Positions 1-6,497 of a stretch of 7,199 nucleotides of DNA are shown here, in pieces. The translations under genes and the position numbers were made by a program. The notes below the pieces were generated by a model, which saw only the letters and a program-made list of their open reading frames with translations, searched no databases and was not told the origin of the DNA. Every line of letters starts with the position of its first letter. The stretch's first letter is position 1. Source of the stretch: Capsulimonas sp. (GTDB lineage Bacteria > Armatimonadota > Armatimonadia > Armatimonadales > Capsulimonadaceae); the NCBI GenBank assembly GCA_025963815.1, contig JAOQAA010000396.1, positions 1 through 7,199 of the forward strand, read 5' to 3'.

Positions 1-906
1 GCGCGGAGCGTGCAGCGCATAAAGAAATTCCTCGTTCATGTTGATCGGGACGACGAGGACGGCGAGCAGCAAGATCGGGCCCTGGAGTAGCGTGTAGTCC
101 CGTGTCGGCAGGGAAATGATCGAAGCGCCTCCGACGCCCGGAATCGTGAAGGTCGTTTCCACCACGAATGATCCCGAAAGCAAGTACCCAAACGAAGTCG
201 CCGCCGCCGTCAGCACGGGCAGAAATGCGTTCTTGAGAGCGTAGCGCGTGAGGATCTTGAACGGAGGGAGGCCAGAGGCGCGGGCGGTGCGGATGTAATC
301 CTGCTGCAAAGTCTCCAGCATAGACGAGCGCGTCATGCGCGCAATCAGCGCGGCGGGCCGAGCGGCGAGCACCAGGGCAGGAAGCACCAAGTCTTCCGGG
401 TTGCCGTAACCCGCCACCGGCAGCCAGCCAAGTTTGAGGGCGAAGATCAGGATCAGGAGCGGCGCGAGGATAAAATTGGGGAGCGACACTCCTACCAGCA
501 CGGAGCTCATTAACACTCGATCCAAGAGTTTGTTGGGCTTGAGGGCGGCCGCAATTCCCGACGGCACGCCCGCGAGCAGCGCCACCAGCAACGCGATGAC
601 TGCAAGGATGGCGGTCGGGGGAAGGCCGCGCTTCAGCAGGTCGGTGATTGGTATGTGGTTGAGGAATGAGCGGCCAAGATCGCCGTGCAGAAGCCCCCAG
701 AGGTAGCGTCCATAGCGCACGGAGACCGGCGCATCTAGACCAAAGTCATGGCGGATACGCGCTAGCGTCGCCGCATCGGCGTGCTGCCCGGCAGCCAGAA
801 GCGCCGGGTCGCCGGGAGAAAGGGCGGCGATGAAGAAGGTGATGGTGCAGATCGCCCACACCGACACCACCGCCAGAACGATACGCTGAAGTAAAAATCG
901 AGCCAT
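1..906 (-). CDS. Peptide/oligopeptide ABC transporter permease, DppB/OppB family (3' end cut by window)
   Basis: This gene encodes an inner-membrane subunit of a peptide-type ABC importer, forming half of the channel that accepts substrate from the binding lipoprotein encoded just upstream. The 302 readable codons show a hydrophobic first helix (about residues 9-31) and the early periplasmic motif LSPGDPA (29-35). The family segment FGLDAPVSVRYGRYLWGLLHGDLGRS follows at 55-80, with further membrane segments near 98-120, 135-160, 174-190, 228-248 and 275-290. The cytoplasmic EAA-type coupling loop is at 204-226 (DYIRTARASGLPPFKIL), and the late motif VVETTFTIPGVG is at 248-259. Relatives end shortly after a motif like LYALxxPR, which here lies at the window edge, so only a few residues should be missing. 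The start is the ATG at 906, 9 nt after the upstream stop codon. No Shine-Dalgarno is visible in that gap, so translation is probably coupled to the lipoprotein gene. Substrate cannot be read from sequence; DppB, OppB and GsiC types look alike. Confidence 0.93.
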   Translation of the reverse strand, partial: MARFLLQRIVLAVVSVWAICTITFFIAALSPGDPALLAAGQHADAATLARIRHDFGLDAPVSVRYGRYLWGLLHGDLGRSFLNHIPITDLLKRGLPPTAILAVIALLVALLAGVPSGIAAALKPNKLLDRVLMSSVLVGVSLPNFILAPLLILIFALKLGWLPVAGYGNPEDLVLPALVLAARPAALIARMTRSSMLETLQQDYIRTARASGLPPFKILTRYALKNAFLPVLTAAATSFGYLLSGSFVVETTFTIPGVGGASIISLPTRDYTLLQGPILLLAVLVVPINMNEEFLYALHAPR

Positions 907-915
907 GAGGAGATC

Positions 916-2517
916 TTACTTGGCGAGCGTCAAATTTTTATACGGCAGATGTCCCATCAGGCCGTCGTCGATATTTTGGACGTATGGCTTCACGAGCTCG
1001 ATGTCCTTCTGATAGTACAGCGGGATCATCGGGACTTCGTCCGCCACGATTCGCGCCGCCTCACGGTACTTGGCGACACGCCCAGGTCCATCGGGCATGG
1101 AATCAGCCTGTTCACACAACTGATCGAACTTCGGGTTCGAATACCCAGTGTGGTTTTCGGAACCGTGGGTGGTCAGCAAAACCGTGTAGTAGTCCTGCGG
1201 GTCCAGGTAATCGGCTGCCCAGCGGATATGATAGGCGTCGATCTGGTTCTTATGCTCCAGATCGAGAAGTACCGTCCACTGCGTCCGCTTGCCCTGCACG
1301 TCGATCCCCAGGTTGTCCTTCCACATTCCTCGGATTAAGTCCACTGTCTTATCCAGATCGGGATAGGATTCCCGATAGGAGATCGTGATGGCGGGAAGCC
1401 CCTTGCCGCCCGGGTAGCCGGCGGCGGCCAGCAATTCGCGCGCCTTCGCGGGATCGTAGGGAATGCCCTTGAACGATGGATCGGCGCCGGGGATGCCGAC
1501 AGGCAAAATGTCCTCGGCCACGTCCAGGTTGTCGCGCAGGACGACGTGGCGGATCTTCTGCTTATCCGTTGCATACGCCAGCGCCTGGCGCACACGAACA
1601 TCCTTGAAGGCGGGGAACGTTCCTTGATTGAGGCCAACGTAATAGGTCGCCGCGCGCGGCCAGAACTTCACTTCATCCTTGAGCGTCTTCGAGTCGGTGT
1701 CCAGATCGCCCTTCTGCTCGTCCACGATATCGATCTCGCCGTTCACATAAAGCGAATGCCGGGTTGCGGCGTCGATCACGATCCGGCGATCCTGTCCGGC
1801 GATCTTCGGCGCGCCGCCCCAGTAAGCGGGGTTCGCGGCGAGGGTCACTTTCTGGTCAGTAGTGTACTGCGTCAGACGGAACGGGCCGGTGCCCGCGCCC
1901 GCCGCCAGGTCCTTGTCGGTCAGGGGCGCATCCAGCTTCGCCTCGCTGGGCGACAGGATGTAGCCAGTCGGATACGTCAGCGTGTAGATCCAGTAGGTCT
2001 TGGGTTTCTTGATCGTGATCGCGATCGTCATCGGATCGATCACCTTGACGCCCGTCAGTTCCGTCGTCTTGCCGGCGAACAGCTCATCCGAGCCGACGAT
2101 ATCGCCAAGATATGTCAGCGACACAGGCGACTCAAGTTTATTGCTGAAGGCGCGCTTGAGCGAGAAGTAAACGTCCTGTGCGGTCATCGGGTTGCCGTCC
2201 TGAAATTTGACGCCGTCACGCAGGTGGAACGTGTAGGTGCGGCCATCCTTGCTGATGTCCCAGCTCTTGGCGAGCGCGCCTGTGACCTTGTTCTCCGGGG
2301 TCCACTGCACCAGTCCCTCGGCGACCTGCTGAAGCATGTCGATCGTGGTGCCATCCTCCACCATGATCGGGTCGAAGGTAGTGGGGCTTGCGGTCATCGC
2401 GATCCGGAAAACGTTATCGGAGGGCGCTTTGGCGGCGCGGTCTTTATGACCGCAGCCGGCGGAAACGACGAGGCACGGAAGCAGCGCAAGCGCGGCGAGG
2501 CGAGGACGCGAAATCAA
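916..2517 (-). CDS. Solute-binding lipoprotein of a peptide-type ABC importer (SBP family 5)
   Basis: This is a substrate-capturing lipoprotein that delivers oligopeptide-like or related solutes to the permease encoded downstream. The start is placed at the TTG at 2517, because AGGAG (2526-2530) lies 8 nt upstream. The resulting 533-residue protein begins with a lipoprotein signal peptide whose lipobox is VSAGC, with Cys22 as the acylated residue. An upstream in-frame start at 2622 would add 35 residues, place the signal peptide internally and read through a hairpin and the promoter. Family-5 landmarks are FRIAMTASPTTFDP (37-50), EGLVQWTPENKVTGALAKSW (67-86) and TFHLRDGVKFQDGNPMTAQD (96-115). 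The C-terminal helix/strand ends with EVPMIPLYYQKDIELVKPYV. Length matches DppA/OppA (about 535-545). It is the first gene of the operon. The ligand is unknown; peptides, nickel, glutathione and plant oligosaccharides are all used by this family. Confidence 0.95.
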   Translation of the reverse strand: MISRPRLAALALLPCLVVSAGCGHKDRAAKAPSDNVFRIAMTASPTTFDPIMVEDGTTIDMLQQVAEGLVQWTPENKVTGALAKSWDISKDGRTYTFHLRDGVKFQDGNPMTAQDVYFSLKRAFSNKLESPVSLTYLGDIVGSDELFAGKTTELTGVKVIDPMTIAITIKKPKTYWIYTLTYPTGYILSPSEAKLDAPLTDKDLAAGAGTGPFRLTQYTTDQKVTLAANPAYWGGAPKIAGQDRRIVIDAATRHSLYVNGEIDIVDEQKGDLDTDSKTLKDEVKFWPRAATYYVGLNQGTFPAFKDVRVRQALAYATDKQKIRHVVLRDNLDVAEDILPVGIPGADPSFKGIPYDPAKARELLAAAGYPGGKGLPAITISYRESYPDLDKTVDLIRGMWKDNLGIDVQGKRTQWTVLLDLEHKNQIDAYHIRWAADYLDPQDYYTVLLTTHGSENHTGYSNPKFDQLCEQADSMPDGPGRVAKYREAARIVADEVPMIPLYYQKDIELVKPYVQNIDDGLMGHLPYKNLTLAK

Positions 2518-2524
2518 AGGCGTG

Positions 2525-2530
2525 TCTCCT
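2525..2530 (-). promoter_or_regulatory. Ribosome binding site deciding the TTG start of the binding lipoprotein
   Basis: AGGAGA on the minus strand lies 7-8 nt before the TTG at 2517. It supports a start that yields a lipoprotein signal peptide immediately at the N-terminus, rather than the in-frame upstream start at 2622. Confidence 0.8.
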
Positions 2531-2554
2531 GGTTTGGGGAACAAATGATGCCAA

Positions 2555-2563
2555 ATTATACCA
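2555..2563 (-). promoter_or_regulatory. Extended -10 promoter of the ABC importer operon
   Basis: The minus strand reads TGG followed by TATAAT (2560-2555), a perfect extended -10 element. Position -35 with a 17-nt spacer would be GGCCAT (2583-2578), which is a poor match, so the promoter probably relies on the extended -10. Transcription would begin near 2548, giving a leader of about 30 nt before the TTG at 2517. The assignment is by sequence match only. Confidence 0.75.
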
Positions 2564-2579
2564 TAACACACAGTGAAAT

Positions 2580-2605
2580 GGCCCGCAGGCGGATGCCTGC
2601 GGGCC
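2580..2605 (-). terminator. Perfect 11-bp hairpin, likely terminator of the small His-rich gene
   Basis: Positions 2580-2590 (GGCCCGCAGGC) pair perfectly with 2595-2605 around a 4-nt loop. On the minus strand the hairpin begins about 62 nt after the stop codon of the gene ending at 2668, and is followed by ATTTCAC, a short and weak U-run. It would insulate the small gene from the importer operon. Because its foot covers the expected -35 position of the importer promoter, it could also be an operator. Confidence 0.6.
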
Positions 2606-2667
2606 GGGATTGTGGCGCGCATCGCTGCTCAGCAAAGCGTGAGAGCGATGCCTGCGCTGAAACGCAA

Positions 2668-2973
2668 TTAGTGAGTGCTGTGCTTAATCACATGGTGCGT
2701 CCCGACGGCGGCGGCGATGCCGCTCATAGTGGGATGGCGCTCAGCGAAGCTAAGCTTCTGATGGTGGCGCTTTTTGTTCGCCGCCGAAACTTTCAGAGCA
2801 TGATGCACGCCCGCGCCGGCGGCGACTCCCGTTGCGGTCGGATGGCGCTGAATGACGTTCGGATGGGCCGCATCCGCGAGGCTTGGGAGCACCGAAGCGG
2901 TCGTCATACCGACCGAAAGGATCATCAAAGATGCGGCGGCTTTCACGCCTTTGCCATATGTTCGAAAAGTCAA
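2668..2973 (-). CDS. Small exported His-rich protein with a duplicated 19-residue motif, function unknown
   Basis: This is a 101-residue protein I cannot assign to a named family. Residues 1-35 look like a Sec signal peptide: a basic N-region (FRTYGKGVK), a hydrophobic core around 12-29, and likely cleavage after ADA or ADAA (33-36). The mature part, about 66 residues, holds all 11 histidines of the protein and is strongly basic. It contains two copies of a motif RHPTxxGxAAxxxxHHxxK (residues 43-61 and 79-97; 11 of 19 positions identical), joined by a Lys/His-rich linker (KKRHH, 67-71). The small-residue runs (GVAAGAG, GIAAAVG) resemble glycine-zipper-like helix packing, and the HH pairs could bind metal; both readings are inference. 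The start is TTG at 2973, because a GGAGGA site lies 7 nt upstream and no in-frame ATG is available near it. The gene is monocistronic, diverging from the glycosylase gene. Confidence 0.82.
   Translation of the reverse strand: MTFRTYGKGVKAAASLMILSVGMTTASVLPSLADAAHPNVIQRHPTATGVAAGAGVHHALKVSAANKKRHHQKLSFAERHPTMSGIAAAVGTHHVIKHSTH
2683..2847 (-). repeat. Two copies of the RHPTxxG...HHxxK motif within the small exported protein
   Basis: The copies are encoded at 2791-2847 and 2683-2739, each 57 bases. Eleven of 19 residues are identical, and most differences are conservative (T/S, V/I, L/I). This indicates an internal duplication kept under protein-level constraint. Confidence 0.8.
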
Positions 2974-2980
2974 AAATCTA

Positions 2981-2986
2981 TCCTCC
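2981..2986 (-). promoter_or_regulatory. Ribosome binding site deciding the TTG start of the small His-rich protein
   Basis: GGAGGA on the minus strand is a full Shine-Dalgarno match, 7 nt from the TTG at 2973. The nearby ATG is out of frame, so TTG is the only well-supported start. Confidence 0.85.
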
Positions 2987-3077
2987 GTAGCAAATTACCG
3001 CAACATTGCGTGACGGTTACTTAACAAGCGGTTCATACCCACAAATGGTTTCCAAAGAACCAGCTCTTTTATCGGAT

Positions 3078-3107
3078 TTGACAAACACACGTACGATCCG
3101 CCAAAAT
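3078..3107 (+). promoter_or_regulatory. Candidate sigma70 promoter of the glycosylase gene, possibly giving a leaderless mRNA
   Basis: A perfect TTGACA (3078-3083) is followed after 18 nt by CAAAAT (3102-3107), which matches 4 of 6 bases of the -10 consensus. The expected transcription start, about 7 nt past the -10, falls at the ATG at 3114, and no Shine-Dalgarno lies before that ATG. The -10 match is moderate, so this is a candidate. Confidence 0.5.
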
Positions 3108-3113
3108 CCCGCC

Positions 3114-4058
3114 ATGCAAGTTACCGATCTATGCTCCGTGGAGGAGCTCGACGTCGAACACACCGTGGTCTGCGGCCAGACGTTTCGCTGGCGTCAGGAT
3201 GTGGACCGCTGGTGGTCCTGCTTTCTGACGGAAAGCGTGACGCGACGCCCCTTCCTCGTGCGACTGCACTTCGAAAACGGACGCGTTCTCTGCCAGGCCG
3301 ATCCCAACGATCTTCCCTGCATCCGAAGCTATTTTCGCCTCGAAGTCGATCTAGCGCAATTGACGGAAGAGTTTTTGGGCGCCGACCCGAACATCGCCCC
3401 GGCCGTCGCCGCCTTTCCCGGCCTGCGCGTGCTGCGCCAGGACCCCGTCGAATGCCTGTTTTCCTTCCTCTGCACCTCCGCCGCGCCGCTGCATCGCATC
3501 CGCAAGGGCATCGACGGCCTCTGCCGCCTGCTCGGCGAACGCCATGACGGCCCGCTTGGCGAGCCGCACTTCGCATTCCCCACCCCCGAGCGCATCGCCG
3601 AAACCGAGATCGCCGACCTGCAAGCCCTCGGCGTCGGCTACCGCGCTAGATACCTCCAAGCGACCGCGCGCCAGGTCGTCGCCCATGGCGGCGCGCCGTG
3701 GCTGCTTGCCCTGCGCGATGCGCCTTATGAAGACGCAAAAGCCGCCCTGCTCACCCTCACCGGCGTCGGTGAAAAGATCGCCGATTGCGTCTGCCTCTTC
3801 TGCCTAGATAAAGACGCCGCCATCCCCGTCGATACCCATGTCCGCCAGATCGCCGAGCGTTACTATCTCCAGGGCGCTGCGCCAAAGTCGCTCACAAAGA
3901 ACAGCTACGCCTTGATCGGCGATACGATTCGGAATCGCTTTGGACCGATGGCCGGCTGGGCGCAGCAGTATCTCTTTTATGCCGACACCTTTGAGAAGAA
4001 AGCCTGGAGCGCATACGAGGCGCAGTATCGCTGCGGCGTTGTCGGCGAGCCGAAATAA
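3114..4058 (+). CDS. ogg: 8-oxoguanine DNA glycosylase/AP lyase, OGG1 family
   Basis: A base-excision repair enzyme of the HhH-GPD superfamily that removes 8-oxoguanine from DNA and nicks the abasic strand through a Schiff base. The 314-residue protein follows human OGG1 almost end to end. It has an N-terminal OGG domain with GQTFRW (21-26; Gly21 matches Gly42) and then DPVECLFSFLC (110-120). The helix-hairpin-helix/GPD core follows, with LGVGYRARY (172-180) and TLTGVGEKIADC (214-225). Lys221 matches catalytic Lys249 and Cys225 matches Cys253. PVDTH (238-242) supplies Asp240 and His242, matching Asp268 and His270. GWAQQYLF (281-288) supplies Gln284 and Phe288, matching Gln315 and Phe319. Arg128 and Arg177 match the cytosine-reading Arg154 and Arg204, but the Asn149 position is Ala123. 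The ATG at 3114 is preferred because homology starts about 4 residues later; an upstream TTG at 3006 would add 36 unrelated residues across the promoter. A single gene, convergent with its right neighbour. Confidence 0.93.
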   Translation: MQVTDLCSVEELDVEHTVVCGQTFRWRQDVDRWWSCFLTESVTRRPFLVRLHFENGRVLCQADPNDLPCIRSYFRLEVDLAQLTEEFLGADPNIAPAVAAFPGLRVLRQDPVECLFSFLCTSAAPLHRIRKGIDGLCRLLGERHDGPLGEPHFAFPTPERIAETEIADLQALGVGYRARYLQATARQVVAHGGAPWLLALRDAPYEDAKAALLTLTGVGEKIADCVCLFCLDKDAAIPVDTHVRQIAERYYLQGAAPKSLTKNSYALIGDTIRNRFGPMAGWAQQYLFYADTFEKKAWSAYEAQYRCGVVGEPK

Positions 4059-4104
4059 AACAGCGCGGCGCTCCCCCCTACCTGAGGCAAGCGCCGCGCT
4101 GTTT
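4058..4104. terminator. Bidirectional rho-independent terminator between convergent genes
   Basis: Positions 4058-4072 pair with 4090-4104 in a perfect 15-bp stem (AAACAGCGCGGCGCT and its complement) with a 17-nt loop. T-rich tails follow on both strands (GTTTATTT on plus, GTTTTATTT on minus). It serves both the glycosylase gene, whose last stop-codon base lies in the stem, and the HAF/IPT gene ending at 4131. Confidence 0.9.
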
Positions 4105-4130
4105 ATTTGATCCCTTTTCGGCCGCTCAAC

Positions 4131-6272
4131 TTACTTAGGCGTCACAGTAAACCGCACGGGAGCGGAGTTATTCGCATATCCCGGATTGAAGACGCGCGCG
4201 AAGTACGAGCCCGCCGTGGAGCTGACCGCGCTCGGCAGCACGATCGTTAGCTTCGTGGAGGAGATAAACGAAGGCGTCACCGAGGTCGTGTCGTTGATTT
4301 TCACCACCGACCCGGCCTCGAAGTTCGCTCCCGTCAGCGTCAAGGTCACACTCGCCGTGCTCGCTTTGAACGTACTGGGCGTGATGGCCGTCAGCACGGG
4401 ACGCGGAGCGACGACGAAGTTCTTTGGCTCGGATGTTCCGCCATCCGCAAAGCTGTTGACAACGCGAATGGAATAGCTTCCGACCTGCGCCAACACGGAG
4501 GCAGGAACAGACACAAGCAAACGATTAGTCTGAATCGAAGTTGGCGTGACCGGAGCGCCGCCGTTGAATGACACTTTCGATCCCGTCACAATGCCTGTGG
4601 CGTTGACGTACAGTGAGAGGCTGGTAAGTCCAACGGGAACGCGATCTGGGCTGAGACTGCTGATTAAGGGAGCCGCGCGGCCCACGGTCAGCAGCACTGG
4701 ATTGGACAGTATTCGTCCGCTTGGATCGCCGACGCGGAGGTAATAGAGACCGGCGGCTGCTCGGACGACGTCCGGCAAGTAGATCGCCAGTTTCGTATCG
4801 GAAGCGACGTTTGCGGCGACGGAATATATGTGATTGCTTTGGTCGATAATCGTCACGAGATCGCCCGGCGCGAACTTCATCCCGGTGAAGTAAGTCGGCG
4901 TCTTGGCGCTGCCGGGATCGATTCGGGCGGGAGTAATACTGGTGAGAACCGGCCTCGCCACAACGGTGACCGCCATAAACTTAGAATAGCCGCCGCCGGC
5001 GGGCGGAGTATAGAGCCGAAACTCCAGAGAACTCAGTTGACTGGTGGCGCTTGCAGGAATATCAACCGTAAGTTTGTTCGCGGACAGAACATGAGTCGGC
5101 AGTTCCAGCCCATTTTTCAAAAACACCGTCGTGTCGTCTTCAAAGCCCGTCCCGGCGATTGTCAGTGAGACATTCGCTTCGCCGCGCGGTATGGTGGTGG
5201 GGAAAGCGTTGCTAATCTCGGGAGCGGCGGCGAGCGCCGGGGTGAGCAGGTATCCCGGCGTAGCCCGATAGCCGTCAGCTCCGATGATTTGATCCTTATT
5301 GTTAATTCCAAACAACGTAGACAACTTCACGGAACTGCCGGCTGGTAGTAGCGAATAGAGATTCACCAGCTGTCCGTGTTTCCACAAGATCGGGTACTGA
5401 ACTTGCTGTCCCGTTTCGTAGCCGATGACCCACTTTTTATTGTTCAAAGCCGCTGGAATCACATCATCGGCTGAGGAAAGCACACCAATATCCGTCCAGC
5501 CGGCTCCGTTTCCAACATAGGCGCGATATACAAATGTATGTGAATCTTGGCCTAAGATTAAGACTTGCCCATTGTCATTGATGCCGATCGGCTCTCCCTC
5601 TGGGGCGCGATTGGGAGTAAATTCACTCGGCTGCCCATTCTGCCAGAAGACGCCATGGTATGTCCCATCGACTCCATAGGAAAGCCCAACGATCTGATTC
5701 CAATTGTTGATAGCAAACGCCTCCGCGAATGGCTTCGAGGCGTATGGCAGCGGCGGTAATATTCTCATCTGACCATTAAGCCAGTAAAGAGCGTGGTCAG
5801 GTCCTCCGTCTGAGCCTTCTGAATACCCCACGCCAATCCCGTTGTCGTTGAGGTCGTTAGGCTGTGTAAGGAAAACATTACTCGGAATGGGCAACGCTGA
5901 TGTTTGATCGGTTTGAGCATCATAAATCACGGGGCTATAATTCACCCCAGGCGCAGACCCTATACCAATGATATCGCCATGTATATTGATATTTTTAGGG
6001 CTAAATTGATTCATCGCTCCGCCCGGCTCCGCCGGCGAACCGTACAGAATACGAGTTGTTCCGTGGCTCCAGAGAACACCCACAGCCTTATTCCCGATTA
6101 TTCCAAGCCCCACAACATCCCCATTATCGTTGATCTGTGTGGGGGTGGCCGACGAAAGTCCCTCAGGAACCGGCAGCGTTTCGACGGTGTAATTGCGCGC
6201 TCCTGCGCGATCGGCTCCGACAAGAGCGGCGGCAAGAATCGCCGCCAAAGTCCAAACGTGTTGCGATTTCAT
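4131..6272 (-). CDS. Secreted protein with seven HAF repeats and four IPT/TIG-like modules
   Basis: A predicted exported 713-residue protein of unknown specific role. It opens with a Sec signal peptide (residues 1-25; hydrophobic TLAAILAAALVGA, cleavage likely after AGA). Seven repeats follow, each marked by an I/L-N-x-x-x core: INDNG 47, INIHG 95, LNDNG 141, INNWN 188, INDNG 231, LNNKK 276 and INNKD 323. Most then carry a VxW or similar strand and an xxGQ turn, as in the HAF family of extracellular repeats. From about 350 to the end there are four Ig-like IPT/TIG modules of roughly 90 residues (350-438, 439-531, 533-623, 624-713). Each opens with a P-x-I/L-x-x-x-x-P strand such as PVLTAITPSTF. 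No C-terminal anchor or sorting signal is visible. The start ATG has GGAG (6280-6283) 7 nt upstream. Family knowledge suggests a surface or secreted structural or binding role; no catalytic motif is seen. Confidence 0.9.
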   Translation of the reverse strand: MKSQHVWTLAAILAAALVGADRAGARNYTVETLPVPEGLSSATPTQINDNGDVVGLGIIGNKAVGVLWSHGTTRILYGSPAEPGGAMNQFSPKNINIHGDIIGIGSAPGVNYSPVIYDAQTDQTSALPIPSNVFLTQPNDLNDNGIGVGYSEGSDGGPDHALYWLNGQMRILPPLPYASKPFAEAFAINNWNQIVGLSYGVDGTYHGVFWQNGQPSEFTPNRAPEGEPIGINDNGQVLILGQDSHTFVYRAYVGNGAGWTDIGVLSSADDVIPAALNNKKWVIGYETGQQVQYPILWKHGQLVNLYSLLPAGSSVKLSTLFGINNKDQIIGADGYRATPGYLLTPALAAAPEISNAFPTTIPRGEANVSLTIAGTGFEDDTTVFLKNGLELPTHVLSANKLTVDIPASATSQLSSLEFRLYTPPAGGGYSKFMAVTVVARPVLTSITPARIDPGSAKTPTYFTGMKFAPGDLVTIIDQSNHIYSVAANVASDTKLAIYLPDVVRAAAGLYYLRVGDPSGRILSNPVLLTVGRAAPLISSLSPDRVPVGLTSLSLYVNATGIVTGSKVSFNGGAPVTPTSIQTNRLLVSVPASVLAQVGSYSIRVVNSFADGGTSEPKNFVVAPRPVLTAITPSTFKASTASVTLTLTGANFEAGSVVKINDTTSVTPSFISSTKLTIVLPSAVSSTAGSYFARVFNPGYANNSAPVRFTVTPK
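4134..5225 (-). repeat. Four tandem IPT/TIG-like Ig modules in the 713-residue protein
   Basis: Residues 350-713 break into four modules of about 90 residues. Each starts with a proline-led strand (PEISNAFP, PVLTSITP, PLISSLSP, PVLTAITP), has a mid-module G-x-x-F/I-x-x-G element and ends in an xFxVxP-type strand. The modules are diverged from one another. The last two are closest to those of the neighbouring protein. Confidence 0.8.
5238..6134 (-). repeat. Seven HAF-type repeats with a period of about 46 residues
   Basis: The I/L-N core recurs at residues 47, 95, 141, 188, 231, 276 and 323, with spacings of 48, 46, 47, 43, 45 and 47. Each copy continues with a V/I-G-rich strand and, in most copies, a W-x-x-G turn (LWSHG, YWLNG, FWQNG, LWKHG). 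Seven beta-rich repeats of this length suggest a closed seven-bladed beta-propeller, which is an inference. Confidence 0.8.
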
Positions 6273-6394
6273 GATTTTTCTCCGTAACTATTTGTCACAG
6301 TAATGGACGATCAGCAAAAATAGCGATTGTGTAGTGATGGAATATGCAAAGAGATCCCTGACTTAAAACAAACACTCTTAAATTACTAGAATGA

Positions 6395-6426
6395 TGCAAT
6401 GTATTATTGCACAATTAGATTGACGA
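6395..6426 (-). promoter_or_regulatory. Candidate promoter of the HAF/IPT gene with an overlapping palindrome
   Basis: In an AT-rich stretch, the minus strand reads TCGTCA (6426-6421), a 17-nt spacer, then TACATT (6403-6398). Each hexamer matches the sigma70 consensus at 4 of 6 positions. A perfect inverted repeat, TGCAAT-N5-ATTGCA (6395-6411), covers the -10 and could be an operator. The predicted leader would be about 118 nt. The matches are modest, so another promoter within 6284-6440 is possible. Confidence 0.3.
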
Positions 6427-6449
6427 ATTAATTCACCTGTCGATAAAAA

Positions 6450-6481
6450 AGCGCCTGCCTCTCTGATGAGAAGCAGGCGCT
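6450..6481 (-). terminator. Rho-independent terminator of the second IPT-repeat gene
   Basis: On the minus strand an AGCGCCTGC stem (9 bp including the A-T closing pair) is extended by four more pairs after one mismatch, with a 4-nt loop. It is followed directly by TTTTTTATCG. It starts about 17 nt after the stop codon at 6498 and separates the two IPT-repeat genes into different transcription units. Confidence 0.92.
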
Positions 6482-6497
6482 GGATGTGCGGCGAAAA

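Noticed and set aside
434..706. 90-codon plus-strand frame opposite the permease
   Set aside because: It is antisense to a clear DppB-type permease and its composition is Arg/Ser-rich without domain signal.
1546..3024. 492-codon plus-strand open frame across the lipoprotein and small-protein genes
   Set aside because: It lies opposite two well-supported genes, is rich in Arg as expected for an antisense shadow in GC-rich DNA, and shows no domain or Shine-Dalgarno.
3006..3113. N-terminal extension of the glycosylase from a TTG at 3006 (or ATG at 3045)
   Set aside because: The 36 extra residues have no OGG1 similarity, no Shine-Dalgarno precedes either codon, and the stretch contains the TTGACA promoter candidate.
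3121..3807. Several plus- and minus-strand frames overlapping the glycosylase gene
   Set aside because: All are Arg/Pro/Ser-rich shadows of the OGG1-family reading frame, which has clear catalytic residues.
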